Of a stretch of 25,367 nucleotides of DNA, positions 15,743 to 23,110 are shown one piece after another. The notes under the pieces are model-generated. The model was not told where the DNA came from, did no database searches, and saw only the letters and a list, made by a program, of their open reading frames with translations. A program made the position numbers and the translations under genes. Source of the stretch: Bacteroidales bacterium (GTDB lineage: Bacteria; Bacteroidota; Bacteroidia; Bacteroidales; UBA932); assembly GCA_017615445.1 (NCBI GenBank), contig JAGAAD010000062.1, positions 1 to 25,367 of the forward strand. Reading direction: 5' to 3'. Every line of letters begins with the position of its first letter. The first letter of the stretch is position 1.

Positions 15743-17920
15743 ATGAAAAGGTTTTTAACAGCATTTGCTTTGGTCGCACTCCTTGCCGGGTGCACCGGCC
15801 AGAACTACGACGACTCCGTGCTTCTGGATAAGATAGCGTCCCTTGAAAAGAGGGTACAGACCCTGGAAGGCAACATGGCTGCCATTCAGAGCGCACTTGA
15901 AGGCAAAACAGTCCAGAAGGTGGAAGAGTACAAGAACGACGACGGAATCGTGGTCGGCGTCACCGTGACTTACACGGACGGCGATGTGAAGCGCTTCCAG
16001 ATCAGCACGGCCACTACCGCTGACGGCCCCGCCCTCTGCATCATGAAGAATGGCGCAGGAGAGCTCTGCTGGGCTCTGGACTACGGCGGAACCACCGGTA
16101 AGGTCATCCTCAAGGATGCGGACGGAAACGAGGTCCGTATCTACATGAGCCCCACCTTTGAGATAGGCGAAGACGGCCATCTCTACATGACTCTCGAGGG
16201 AATTAAGACCGATCTCGGAAAAGCGGTCTCTTCCGGCGGAGTGCAGGACGGTATCATAAAGGGTATCGAGGTCACTGAAGACGCAGTCATCATCACCTAC
16301 GATGAGGACGCCACCGTGACCATCCCGCTCGTGAGTGCATTCAAGCTCGTCATCGAGCAGACTGCCTACAAGGTGACAAGCACGGATCCCATCAACATCC
16401 CTTACTCGATCACCAACAAGACCGAGCAGACTGTGGTTGACGCCTACTACAACGAGGACAAGTTCGGTGTGGCAATAGACGCGGCGAAGATAGTGGTGAC
16501 TCCGAAGGCGGCTGATGTCGCCGGAATGATCCTGGTCTATGCGGACAGCAAGACCGGCCTCACCTCCATCGTGAAACTCACTCTGGGCCCGACCATCGCC
16601 GAGCCCGATGTGATGGAGAAGGGCGACGAGCCTTCAGCCGAGGCAACTGCGGCCGGCGTGGACTATCTGGTCAAGGCAGCCGGCGGCACCGTGAACGCTC
16701 ATGTAGTCACCAACTTCGAATTCGAGGTGGCACCTGTGGCTGAGACATGGATCCATGTGGGCGCTCCCACCAAGGCCGCGGTGACCTACACCATCCCTAT
16801 CACGGTGGATGCCAACACCCTCGCCGATCCCCGTACCGCCAACGTCGTTCTCTATCGCAAGGGAACCACCGAGACCGTCCAGACCATAGTCATCGGACAG
16901 GAAGAGGCGATCGTGCCTCCGGGACCCATCCCCGGCAACCCTGACCTCAGCGCCGGCAGCAGCGCAAACTGCTACATAGTCTATGAGGCGGGCGAGTACA
17001 AGTTCAAGACCGTCAAGGGTAACAGCGCTGAAAGCGTGGGCGCAGTCGCCTCCGCAGCCCTTATCTGGGAGACCGTGAACACAGACGAATCGATCGCTGC
17101 GAACAGCATCATCGCTTCTGTCAGCTATGCCGAGAACTACATCACCTTCACCACCGCCAACCCGGTCAAGCCCGGTAACGCGCTCATCGCGGCGAAGGAC
17201 AGCGGCGGCAAGATCCTCTGGAGCTGGCATATCTGGATCCCTGAGACCGCGGTTGAGATAGACACCTACGGTCTGACGTCCAAGCCTTTGATGGACCGCA
17301 ACCTCGGCGCCCTGATCGCCGCTCCGGCAGACGCTGCAGTGCCGGCGACATCCATCGGTCTGAACTACCAGTGGGGCCGTAAGGATCCGTTCCCTGGCCC
17401 TCAGTCCTTAAGCTCCGGAACCGACGCGGTGTTCGTGGGAACAGTCCCCACCTTCGCCAACGGATCGACCCTCACAGTAGCCCAGTCCATCGAGCAGCCC
17501 ACAACCTTCGTATCGACCAACGACGGTTCATGGACAGATGATGAAGACCTGAGCCTCTGGTCCAACGACTACAAGATGATCTATGATCCTTGTCCTCCGG
17601 GATACAGGGTCCCTGCCAACGATCCCAACCAGCCGCTCACATCCGGCTCATTCACAACTCTGCCCGGCTGGAGCGTGGACAAGACCAACGGTATTATCCT
17701 TATGGGTTCACCGGTGGCGGTATTCCCGATTTGCGGCTACCGTGACGACTATTCCCCCGCATCGGTCGCGAAACTGAATGCCCGTGTGGCTTACTGGACC
17801 GCTGAATCCACCAGCGCCGCGAAGGGTACACATCTGAATCTCCGTGCGGACGGCGGCACCTACACCGTGGGTGACACCTCAAGATCCCGCGGAGGATATG
17901 TCCGTTGCGTCAAACAATAA
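15743..17920 (+). CDS. DUF4988-like coiled-coil/FISUMP surface lipoprotein
   Basis: Lipoprotein of 725 residues with lipobox LLAGC (Cys17) and acidic residues after it (QNYDD). A short heptad-like coiled coil (LLDKIASLEKRVQTLEGN) leads into a domain of the DUF4988 type (about 20-190), which is typical at the start of Bacteroidota surface lipoproteins. Residues about 200-395 contain immunoglobulin-like strands, including a BACON-like stretch ending TIVIGQEEA. From residue 407 it carries the same module as the preceding gene: NCYIV at 409-413, GNALIAAKDSGGKILWSWHIW, MDRNLGA at 517-523, DPCPPGYRVP at 615-624 and a final GGYVRCVKQ. The two genes therefore share about 320 C-terminal residues but have unrelated N-terminal halves. 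The coiled coil could mediate oligomerisation or interaction with a partner (inference). The gene starts 18 bases after its neighbour. Confidence 0.85.
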   Translation: MKRFLTAFALVALLAGCTGQNYDDSVLLDKIASLEKRVQTLEGNMAAIQSALEGKTVQKVEEYKNDDGIVVGVTVTYTDGDVKRFQISTATTADGPALCIMKNGAGELCWALDYGGTTGKVILKDADGNEVRIYMSPTFEIGEDGHLYMTLEGIKTDLGKAVSSGGVQDGIIKGIEVTEDAVIITYDEDATVTIPLVSAFKLVIEQTAYKVTSTDPINIPYSITNKTEQTVVDAYYNEDKFGVAIDAAKIVVTPKAADVAGMILVYADSKTGLTSIVKLTLGPTIAEPDVMEKGDEPSAEATAAGVDYLVKAAGGTVNAHVVTNFEFEVAPVAETWIHVGAPTKAAVTYTIPITVDANTLADPRTANVVLYRKGTTETVQTIVIGQEEAIVPPGPIPGNPDLSAGSSANCYIVYEAGEYKFKTVKGNSAESVGAVASAALIWETVNTDESIAANSIIASVSYAENYITFTTANPVKPGNALIAAKDSGGKILWSWHIWIPETAVEIDTYGLTSKPLMDRNLGALIAAPADAAVPATSIGLNYQWGRKDPFPGPQSLSSGTDAVFVGTVPTFANGSTLTVAQSIEQPTTFVSTNDGSWTDDEDLSLWSNDYKMIYDPCPPGYRVPANDPNQPLTSGSFTTLPGWSVDKTNGIILMGSPVAVFPICGYRDDYSPASVAKLNARVAYWTAESTSAAKGTHLNLRADGGTYTVGDTSRSRGGYVRCVKQ

Positions 17921-17929
17921 CATCTTTTT

Positions 17930-19996
17930 ATGAAAAGACTGTTTCGTATCATATTCATAGGCCTTCTTGCGGCGGCTTGCACGCCGCAGGAAGAGTCCAT
18001 GGACTGGCTTTCGCGCCTGGACAAGAACGGCACGGTGGCGGAGAACCCCGCCGTGCCCGCCCTGCCGGGCGAGGAGGCGCCTGAGCCGGAGCAGCACGAC
18101 GAGTATCCCGAAACCGCAGAAGCCAAAGCGGCGCGTCTGGCCCGTCTCGGTCAGACCCCCATACGCGAAGTCTACTACACCGAGTACACGGACAAGAACC
18201 TCTTCCCGAAGCTGGCGGACATCCGCTGCTTCACGCATGTGAACGTGGGCCATGGCCGCTTCGTGAACAAGCTCACCGGTGAAGGACTGGAGATTCCGGC
18301 CGAGACGAAGCGCCTTCTCACGGAGATGGTGGCCTTCAAGGCCCAGTATCCGGCGCTCAAGGTCAAGCTCATGATCGGCGGTTGGGGCAAGAACGCGAAC
18401 GGCTTCTCGCCCATGGCCGCGGATCCGGAGAAGCGCGCGGCCTTTGTCCAGAACGTCAAAGCCGTTATCGATGAGTACGGCCTGGACGGCGTGGACATAG
18501 ACTGGGAGTATCCGACCTACCATGCCGAAGGCAACGAGGCGTCCCCGGACGACTATGTGAACTTCGTCACGATGTTCAAGGAACTCCGCGAGGCGATGCC
18601 GGACAAGATACTCTCATATGCGGCTCCCGAGAACGGAAAGTACACGGACAACTACGGTGCGCTCGAGTATGTGGACTACATCAATGTGATGACCTACGAC
18701 ATGGGCAACCCGCAGGACCGTCGCCACAACGCTCCGCTCTACACGTCGCCTACCCTTAAGAACGACCACGGCGCAGCCGATTCGATCGAGAAGACCTTCT
18801 ACGGCCAGGGCGTGCCCTTCGACCGCATGAACTTCGGTATCGGCTTCTATGGCCATGGAGACGGCTACAAAGACGAGAACGGCTACTATCCCGGCTCGGT
18901 GGACTACTACCGCCTGGAAGACATATTCTTCAAGAACACCTGCGACGGTAAGGACGTCTCCGGCAAGAACTACCGCATCTGGGACGACAACGCCAAGGTG
19001 CCTTATCTGGCGGATGCCATGGGAACCATGTACGCCAGCTACGAAGACATCGAGTCCGTGAACGCCAAGGTGGCCTACATCCTCGAAAAGAAGATGCTCG
19101 GTGCCATGGTCTGGGAGTACAGGCACGACAACGTGAAGGGCACCCTTCGCAGGGCCCTGCGCGATGCCATGGCCGGCCACCCTATGGAGCCCGGCAGGTG
19201 GGAGCGTCCCGCCGACAATCTCCCCGTGCCCGAATATGTGGATCCGGACGAGACTGAGGATCCCGGCTTTGATCCGGATGCGATGCCCGTCATGGGCAGC
19301 TACACCCGCAAGGTGTTCGACTCCGAAATGAAGGAACTTTCCGGCCTGTGCTTCAGCAAAGACAGCTCCTTTATCTGGGGCGTCGGCGACGAAGGCTATC
19401 TCTACCATATCAACATCACGGACAATGTGGAGAACATGACCTACACTCAGCAGTTCTACCACTCTGCGGATATGGAAGACGTCACTCTCGACCCGGCCAC
19501 CGGAGATCTTTATGTCTCCATCGAAGGCGAGCAGAAGATGTACAAGATTCCCGCTCCGGGGTATAACTCCTACAGCACTGTGTTCTATGTGCAGGAAGCG
19601 GTGGATATGAACATCGGCAACGACGGCCTCGAGGGCTGCACCATGTACAAAGACGGCAAGATTTTCATCGGCAGTCAGTACGGTGCAAACCTCTGGACCT
19701 ACACCCTCACCGGCCAGAAACTCGGTCGCGTGCAGCTGACGACTCTCGCTCCGAATATTAAGGAAGTCGGAGGATTGTGCTACGACTTCAAGACCGACAA
19801 GCTGTGGGTGACGGATTCCGAAGCCTTCAAGCTGTTTGTCTTCGACGGTGCACTGACCAAGCTGTTTGCCGAGTTCGACATCAGTTTCGTCGGCAATCCC
19901 GAGTCTGTGCTGGTGGACCACAAGCGCAAGTGCGTGTGGGTGGGCGACGACGGCAGCACCTCCAAGATTTACAAGATATCTTTCACAGGACTGTAG
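17930..19996 (+). CDS. GH18 glycoside hydrolase fused to a SdiA-regulated-like beta-propeller, lipoprotein
   Basis: A 688-residue lipoprotein (lipobox AAAC, Cys17; acidic QEES follows), with a Pro/Glu-rich linker up to about residue 75. Residues about 78-410 form a GH18 barrel. The family signature DxxDxDxE is intact as DGVDIDWE (D186, D189, D191, catalytic acid E193). KLMIGGWG precedes it, YINVMTYDM follows, and the last-strand Trp is in MVWEY (W395). GH18 members cleave beta-1,4 GlcNAc linkages (chitinases) or the chitobiose core of N-glycans (ENGases); which applies here is undecided. Residues about 455-688 match the SdiA-regulated/NHL-like propeller type, with LSGLCF, DEGYLYHI, EDVTLDPATGDLYVS, EGCTMYKDGKIFIG and LWVTDSEAFKL. 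That domain has no established activity; binding or a second enzymatic function is possible. The gene starts 9 bases after its neighbour and lies 5 bases upstream of the GH5 gene. Confidence 0.9.
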   Translation: MKRLFRIIFIGLLAAACTPQEESMDWLSRLDKNGTVAENPAVPALPGEEAPEPEQHDEYPETAEAKAARLARLGQTPIREVYYTEYTDKNLFPKLADIRCFTHVNVGHGRFVNKLTGEGLEIPAETKRLLTEMVAFKAQYPALKVKLMIGGWGKNANGFSPMAADPEKRAAFVQNVKAVIDEYGLDGVDIDWEYPTYHAEGNEASPDDYVNFVTMFKELREAMPDKILSYAAPENGKYTDNYGALEYVDYINVMTYDMGNPQDRRHNAPLYTSPTLKNDHGAADSIEKTFYGQGVPFDRMNFGIGFYGHGDGYKDENGYYPGSVDYYRLEDIFFKNTCDGKDVSGKNYRIWDDNAKVPYLADAMGTMYASYEDIESVNAKVAYILEKKMLGAMVWEYRHDNVKGTLRRALRDAMAGHPMEPGRWERPADNLPVPEYVDPDETEDPGFDPDAMPVMGSYTRKVFDSEMKELSGLCFSKDSSFIWGVGDEGYLYHINITDNVENMTYTQQFYHSADMEDVTLDPATGDLYVSIEGEQKMYKIPAPGYNSYSTVFYVQEAVDMNIGNDGLEGCTMYKDGKIFIGSQYGANLWTYTLTGQKLGRVQLTTLAPNIKEVGGLCYDFKTDKLWVTDSEAFKLFVFDGALTKLFAEFDISFVGNPESVLVDHKRKCVWVGDDGSTSKIYKISFTGL

Positions 19997-20001
19997 TCTT
20001 T

Positions 20002-21327
20002 ATGAATAAGTTGCTCACTGGTTTTCTGCTTTGCGGCCTCTTGATGGGCTGCGGTCAGGAGGAAGGCTATACTCTCAATCTTCCGGGGAATAAGACTGCC
20101 GTGCAGGAGGAAGAAACCCCTGCACAGCAGGAACCCCTGGACAACGACGCCATCCGCCGCACGATGGAGATGGGAATAGGCTGGAATCTGGGCAATAATC
20201 TGGACGCTTATGAGGAAGATCCTGACGACAAGAACTACCTCATTCCGAGCGAAACCATCTGGGGTAACCCCAAGGTAACGCAGGCTGCGCTCCAGAAAGT
20301 CCACGACGCAGGCTTCACCACCATCCGTATCCCCGTCACCTGGCTCGGGATGATAGGTCCGGCCCCGGACTACAAAATCAACTCATCCTGGATGTCGCGC
20401 GTGACTCAGGTGGTGAACTATGCGCATAACGTGGGCTTTGCCAATGTGATTGTGGACACACACCACGACGAGGACCACGACGACGGCCACTGGCAGAACC
20501 TTAAAGGCGCAGTGAGCAGCCCTGCGATCAACAAGCAGGTGAAGGAGGAAATCAAGGCTGTCTGGACCCAGATTGCCAAGAACTTCTCCAACTGCGGGGA
20601 GTGGCTCGTCTTCGAGGGCTTCAATGAGCTCAACGACGGCGACTGGGGCGGCGGTTCGAACATCACCCGCAAGTGCGACGTGATCAACGAGTGGCTGCAG
20701 GTGTTCGTGGACGCGGTCCGCGCCGCCGGGGGCTACAACGAGACCCGCTGGCTTTCCGTGACCACCTACTGCGGCAATCCCAAGTTCGCAAAGTACCTGG
20801 TTTTCCCCAAGGATCCGGCGAACAAGCTGATGCTTGCAGTGCATTTCTATGATCCTTCGGATTTCACGCTCGGCAAGGAGGGCCCGGACGGCAAGGACTA
20901 CCTGCCTTATTCGGACTGGGGCCACACCGCGGATCCTTCCCGCTCGAAAGGCAAGTACAACGAAGACTATGTCCGCGAGACCTTCCAGGAGCTGCGGGAC
21001 AAGTACATCGCCAAGAACATCCCCGTCTACATCGGGGAAACCGGCTGCTCGAAGCGTGCGATGGACGACGAGCGCGGCCGCGCCTTCTACAAATACTATC
21101 TCGAGTATGTGTTCAAGGCCGCCCGCACCTACGACCTGCCCTGCACCCTTTGGGACTGCGGCGGCAGGGGCACTCCCGGCCCGGAGCACCATCCGTATTT
21201 CCGCCGCGACACAGGCGAGTACTATGAAGGCGCGCAGGAGCTGATTGAAACCATCATCAAGGCTTGGACTTCCGAAGATCCTTCCTACACCCTGCAGTCT
21301 GTTTATGACTCAGCCCCCAGATTCTAA
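20002..21327 (+). CDS. GH5 glycoside hydrolase (cellulase family), lipoprotein
   Basis: Retaining GH5 enzyme of 441 residues, predicted to be anchored by lipobox LMGC (Cys17) followed by acidic residues. The ATG at 20002 gives a clean lipoprotein signal; the frame is open further upstream, but that part overlaps the GH18 gene and is not used. Family marks are GWNLGNNLDA near the start of the barrel, TTIRIPVTW, the acid/base Glu209 in FEGFNELND, and the nucleophile Glu346 in IPVYIGETGC. Known GH5 activities include endo-beta-1,4-glucanase, xyloglucanase, mannanase and others. The WNLGNNLDA and WGNPK motifs recall GH5_4-type endoglucanases, but the subfamily is not certain. It would cleave a beta-linked polysaccharide at the cell surface to feed the SusCD pairs. 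Confidence 0.92.
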   Translation: MNKLLTGFLLCGLLMGCGQEEGYTLNLPGNKTAVQEEETPAQQEPLDNDAIRRTMEMGIGWNLGNNLDAYEEDPDDKNYLIPSETIWGNPKVTQAALQKVHDAGFTTIRIPVTWLGMIGPAPDYKINSSWMSRVTQVVNYAHNVGFANVIVDTHHDEDHDDGHWQNLKGAVSSPAINKQVKEEIKAVWTQIAKNFSNCGEWLVFEGFNELNDGDWGGGSNITRKCDVINEWLQVFVDAVRAAGGYNETRWLSVTTYCGNPKFAKYLVFPKDPANKLMLAVHFYDPSDFTLGKEGPDGKDYLPYSDWGHTADPSRSKGKYNEDYVRETFQELRDKYIAKNIPVYIGETGCSKRAMDDERGRAFYKYYLEYVFKAARTYDLPCTLWDCGGRGTPGPEHHPYFRRDTGEYYEGAQELIETIIKAWTSEDPSYTLQSVYDSAPRF

Positions 21328-21330
21328 ACA

Positions 21331-22572
21331 ATGAGAATTAAGTTATTCGGCATGCATTTTCTCCTTCCTCTTCTCGCACTCTTTATAGCGTGCGAGCAGC
21401 CCGATGAAGGCCTGACGCTCGATTTCGGGAAAAAGACGGCAGTTATCGAAGAACCCACCCCCAGCGGCGGAGACCAACAGGGCCAGGAGACACCTCCCAC
21501 CCCGGAGCCCCCGGTCCTGTCGGATGATTTCGCCGATGCGCCTGAATACTGCGTGACTGATCCCTATGTGCAGGCATATTTGACCGGCGTCACCTACGCA
21601 GACTGGGATTTCAACACCACGAAAGTGACGGACTATGCCGGCGGCGGCCCCGGCAATGGCGCGGACAACCCGCCCGCAGTCAATATCACCTGGGACGCAT
21701 CCTCGGCCGAGGGAAATCAGACTCTGAAGCTCTGGGACAGCGAGTGGAGCCGCGAGTATTCGCTCGGCGCCGGAGTTTCCAGCCAGTCTGTGAGCAATCT
21801 TGTCCCGAACGACGGTTACTATTATCAGGTGACCGACAGCAAGGGTAATGTAGTGGCCGAAGGCAAGTTCAAGACCACGGGCGCGCTGCATCAGGTATTC
21901 TTCCAGAACGACGTCCATAACGGACGCGATCTCGGAGGTTGGACGACCCTGGACGGAAAGACCATCCGCTACCGCCTGCTCTATCGCGGCGGGCGAGTGG
22001 ACAAATCCTATATGAACGCCGCCGGAAAGAAAGAGGCCGCAGCAGTGGGAATCAAGGCCGAACTGGACCTCAGGGAGGCCAATTCAGCGAGCAGTTCATA
22101 CTTCGGCAGCGGGGTTCCTTTCATCTGCCCTGGCTTCGGTGAGGACGAGAACTACCGCACCATGCTCAGGGATTCCTCCCCTAAAATCAAGACCTGCTTC
22201 GAATTCATCGTTAAGAACCTTCGCGAGGGCAAGCCGGTGTATTTCCATTGCGCCGCAGGCCGCGACCGCACAGGCACCATCGCCGCGCTGCTTCTCGCCC
22301 TTCTCGGCGTCAGGGAAGGCGACATCGCCAAAGACTACGAACTGACCTATTTCGCCCCGGACGAGTGGAGCATGAGCACCAACCACGACACGGGCGAAAG
22401 TTACTACAACCACACCCGCATAGTCGGTTCCTACACGCGCCTTGTGCAATACATCCGCGACTGCGACAAGCACTCCTCGAAGACCCTCGCCGGCGGCGCC
22501 CGTCAGTATCTCCTGAACATCGGCGTCAGCAGTACCGACATCGACGACTTTATTTCTATAATGTTACAATAA
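21331..22572 (+). CDS. Tyrosine-phosphatase-family lipoprotein with FnIII-like N-terminal domain
   Basis: Last gene of the operon, 413 residues. The signal peptide has lipobox FIAC (Cys21), and the mature start DEGLTLDFGKKTAVIEE is shared in pattern with the GH5 protein. Residues about 105-195 look like a fibronectin-III or purple-acid-phosphatase-type beta sandwich (AVNITWD, LVPNDGYYYQVTDS, GKFKTTG). Residues about 195-413 match the Y_phosphatase3 family: NGRDLGGW (197-204), LLYRGGRVD, and the CX5R loop HCAAGRDRTG with catalytic Cys307 and Arg313. The fold dephosphorylates phosphotyrosine or phosphoserine, phosphoinositides or inositol phosphates. A lipid anchor suggests an extracytoplasmic target, such as a phosphorylated glycan, glycopeptide or phytate (inference). 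The start is 3 bases after the GH5 stop, and the gene ends 70 bases before a strong terminator. Confidence 0.88.
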   Translation: MRIKLFGMHFLLPLLALFIACEQPDEGLTLDFGKKTAVIEEPTPSGGDQQGQETPPTPEPPVLSDDFADAPEYCVTDPYVQAYLTGVTYADWDFNTTKVTDYAGGGPGNGADNPPAVNITWDASSAEGNQTLKLWDSEWSREYSLGAGVSSQSVSNLVPNDGYYYQVTDSKGNVVAEGKFKTTGALHQVFFQNDVHNGRDLGGWTTLDGKTIRYRLLYRGGRVDKSYMNAAGKKEAAAVGIKAELDLREANSASSSYFGSGVPFICPGFGEDENYRTMLRDSSPKIKTCFEFIVKNLREGKPVYFHCAAGRDRTGTIAALLLALLGVREGDIAKDYELTYFAPDEWSMSTNHDTGESYYNHTRIVGSYTRLVQYIRDCDKHSSKTLAGGARQYLLNIGVSSTDIDDFISIMLQ

Positions 22573-22604
22573 TTATTGGTGTTTGATTAATGAGGCAGGG
22601 GAGT

Positions 22605-22626
22605 TTGAGGGGGTACGCCCCCTCAA
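22605..22626. repeat. Perfect 9-bp hairpin with TACG loop after the operon
   Basis: TTGAGGGGG at 22605-22613 pairs perfectly with 22618-22626 around a four-base loop TACG. It lies 33 bases after the stop of the phosphatase gene and has no T run, so it is more likely an mRNA 3'-end protector or an auxiliary structure upstream of the main terminator than a terminator on its own. Confidence 0.5.
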
Positions 22627-22642
22627 TCAATATAGTCCGTTA

Positions 22643-22686
22643 GGACCACAAAAAGGCAGCCAAAAATGGCTGCCTTTTTGTGGTCC
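22643..22686. terminator. Bidirectional intrinsic terminator overlapping the tRNA 3' end
   Basis: A perfect 20-bp inverted repeat (22643-22662 with 22667-22686) has a four-base A loop on the + strand. Its core is a GGCAGCCA stem flanked by an A run at 22650-22654 and a T run at 22675-22679, so it reads as an intrinsic terminator in both directions. It would end the + strand Sus operon and the - strand tRNA/ribosomal unit. The outermost seven pairs include the 3' acceptor strand of the tRNA. Confidence 0.9.
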
Positions 22687-22754
22687 CTGCAGGGCATGAT
22701 CCTGCGACTCCCTGATTATGAGTCAGGTGCTCTAACCAACTGAGCTAAGGGACC
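22681..22754 (-). tRNA. tRNA with CAT anticodon (elongator Met or lysidine-type Ile2)
   Basis: On the minus strand the cloverleaf is complete. It has a 7-bp acceptor stem GGTCCCT/AGGGACC, D-arm GCTC/GAGC, an anticodon stem CCTGA/TCAGG with loop CTCATAA (anticodon CAT), a 5-base variable loop and a 5-bp T stem GCAGG/CCTGC. The discriminator is A and CCA is not encoded. G1-C72 pairing excludes initiator tRNA. The acceptor stem with C4-G69 and C5-G68 is like tRNA-Ile2, whose C34 is converted to lysidine by TilS, so Ile2 is slightly favoured over Met. The T loop reads ATCATGC instead of the usual TTCRANY. It lies 33 bases downstream of rpsJ on the same strand, so it may be processed from the ribosomal-protein transcript. 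Confidence 0.93.
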
Positions 22755-22787
22755 AGTCAGACTTGCGGCCCTAAAGACCGCGCGTCA

Positions 22788-23093
22788 TCATACTTTGATC
22801 TCTACATCAACTCCTGCGGGGAGCTCCAGGCGCATCAGGGCGTCAACGGTCTTCGCGTTGCTGTCCTCGATGTCCAGAAGCCTGCAGTATGAATCGAGCT
22901 CAAACTGCTCACGCGACTTCTTGTTGACGAAGGTTGAGCGGTTGACGGTGAAGATCTTCTTGTTGGTCGGAAGCGGAATAGGTCCGTTGACCCTCGCTCC
23001 GGTGGTCTTCACAGTCTCAACGATCTTAGCCGCCGACTTGTCGACGAGCATGTGGTCGAAGGATTTGAGTTTAATTCTGATTTTCTGGCTCAT
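22788..23093 (-). CDS. rpsJ: 30S ribosomal protein S10
   Basis: The 101-residue product matches ribosomal protein S10 over its full length, with the characteristic [19 protein letters not shown] start, GPIPLPT, the [18 protein letters not shown] loop and the C-terminal [15 protein letters not shown]10 sits in the head of the 30S subunit and, as NusE, also takes part in transcription antitermination with NusB. The gene follows fusA after 17 bases and is co-directional with it, as in the Bacteroidota order rpsG-fusA-rpsJ. It is not followed by rplC, the usual next gene; a tRNA gene and a terminator lie there instead. Confidence 0.97.
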   Translation of the reverse strand: MSQKIRIKLKSFDHMLVDKSAAKIVETVKTTGARVNGPIPLPTNKKIFTVNRSTFVNKKSREQFELDSYCRLLDIEDSNAKTVDALMRLELPAGVDVEIKV

Positions 23094-23110
23094 ATTAACG
23101 TTTTTAAACT

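Noticed and set aside
19777..20001. Upstream extension of the GH5 frame
   Set aside because: It overlaps the propeller-coding end of the GH18 gene in another frame and is Arg/Gln-rich; the ATG at 20002 begins a clean lipoprotein signal peptide.
2153..22572. Integrative element inserted at the tRNA
   Set aside because: The tRNA 3' end faces the accessory genes, but there is no integrase, no second copy of the tRNA end as a direct repeat, and no mobilisation gene in the window; the only repeat is inverted.
21331..22572. PTP-like phytase as a firm call for the phosphatase
   Set aside because: The CX5R loop is compatible, but NGRDLGGW and the overall pattern fit the general Y_phosphatase3 family better; substrate remains open.
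22755..22787. Short GCGG/CCGC hairpin between rpsJ and the tRNA
   Set aside because: Only four pairs with a nine-base loop and no T run, too weak to call a terminator or processing signal.
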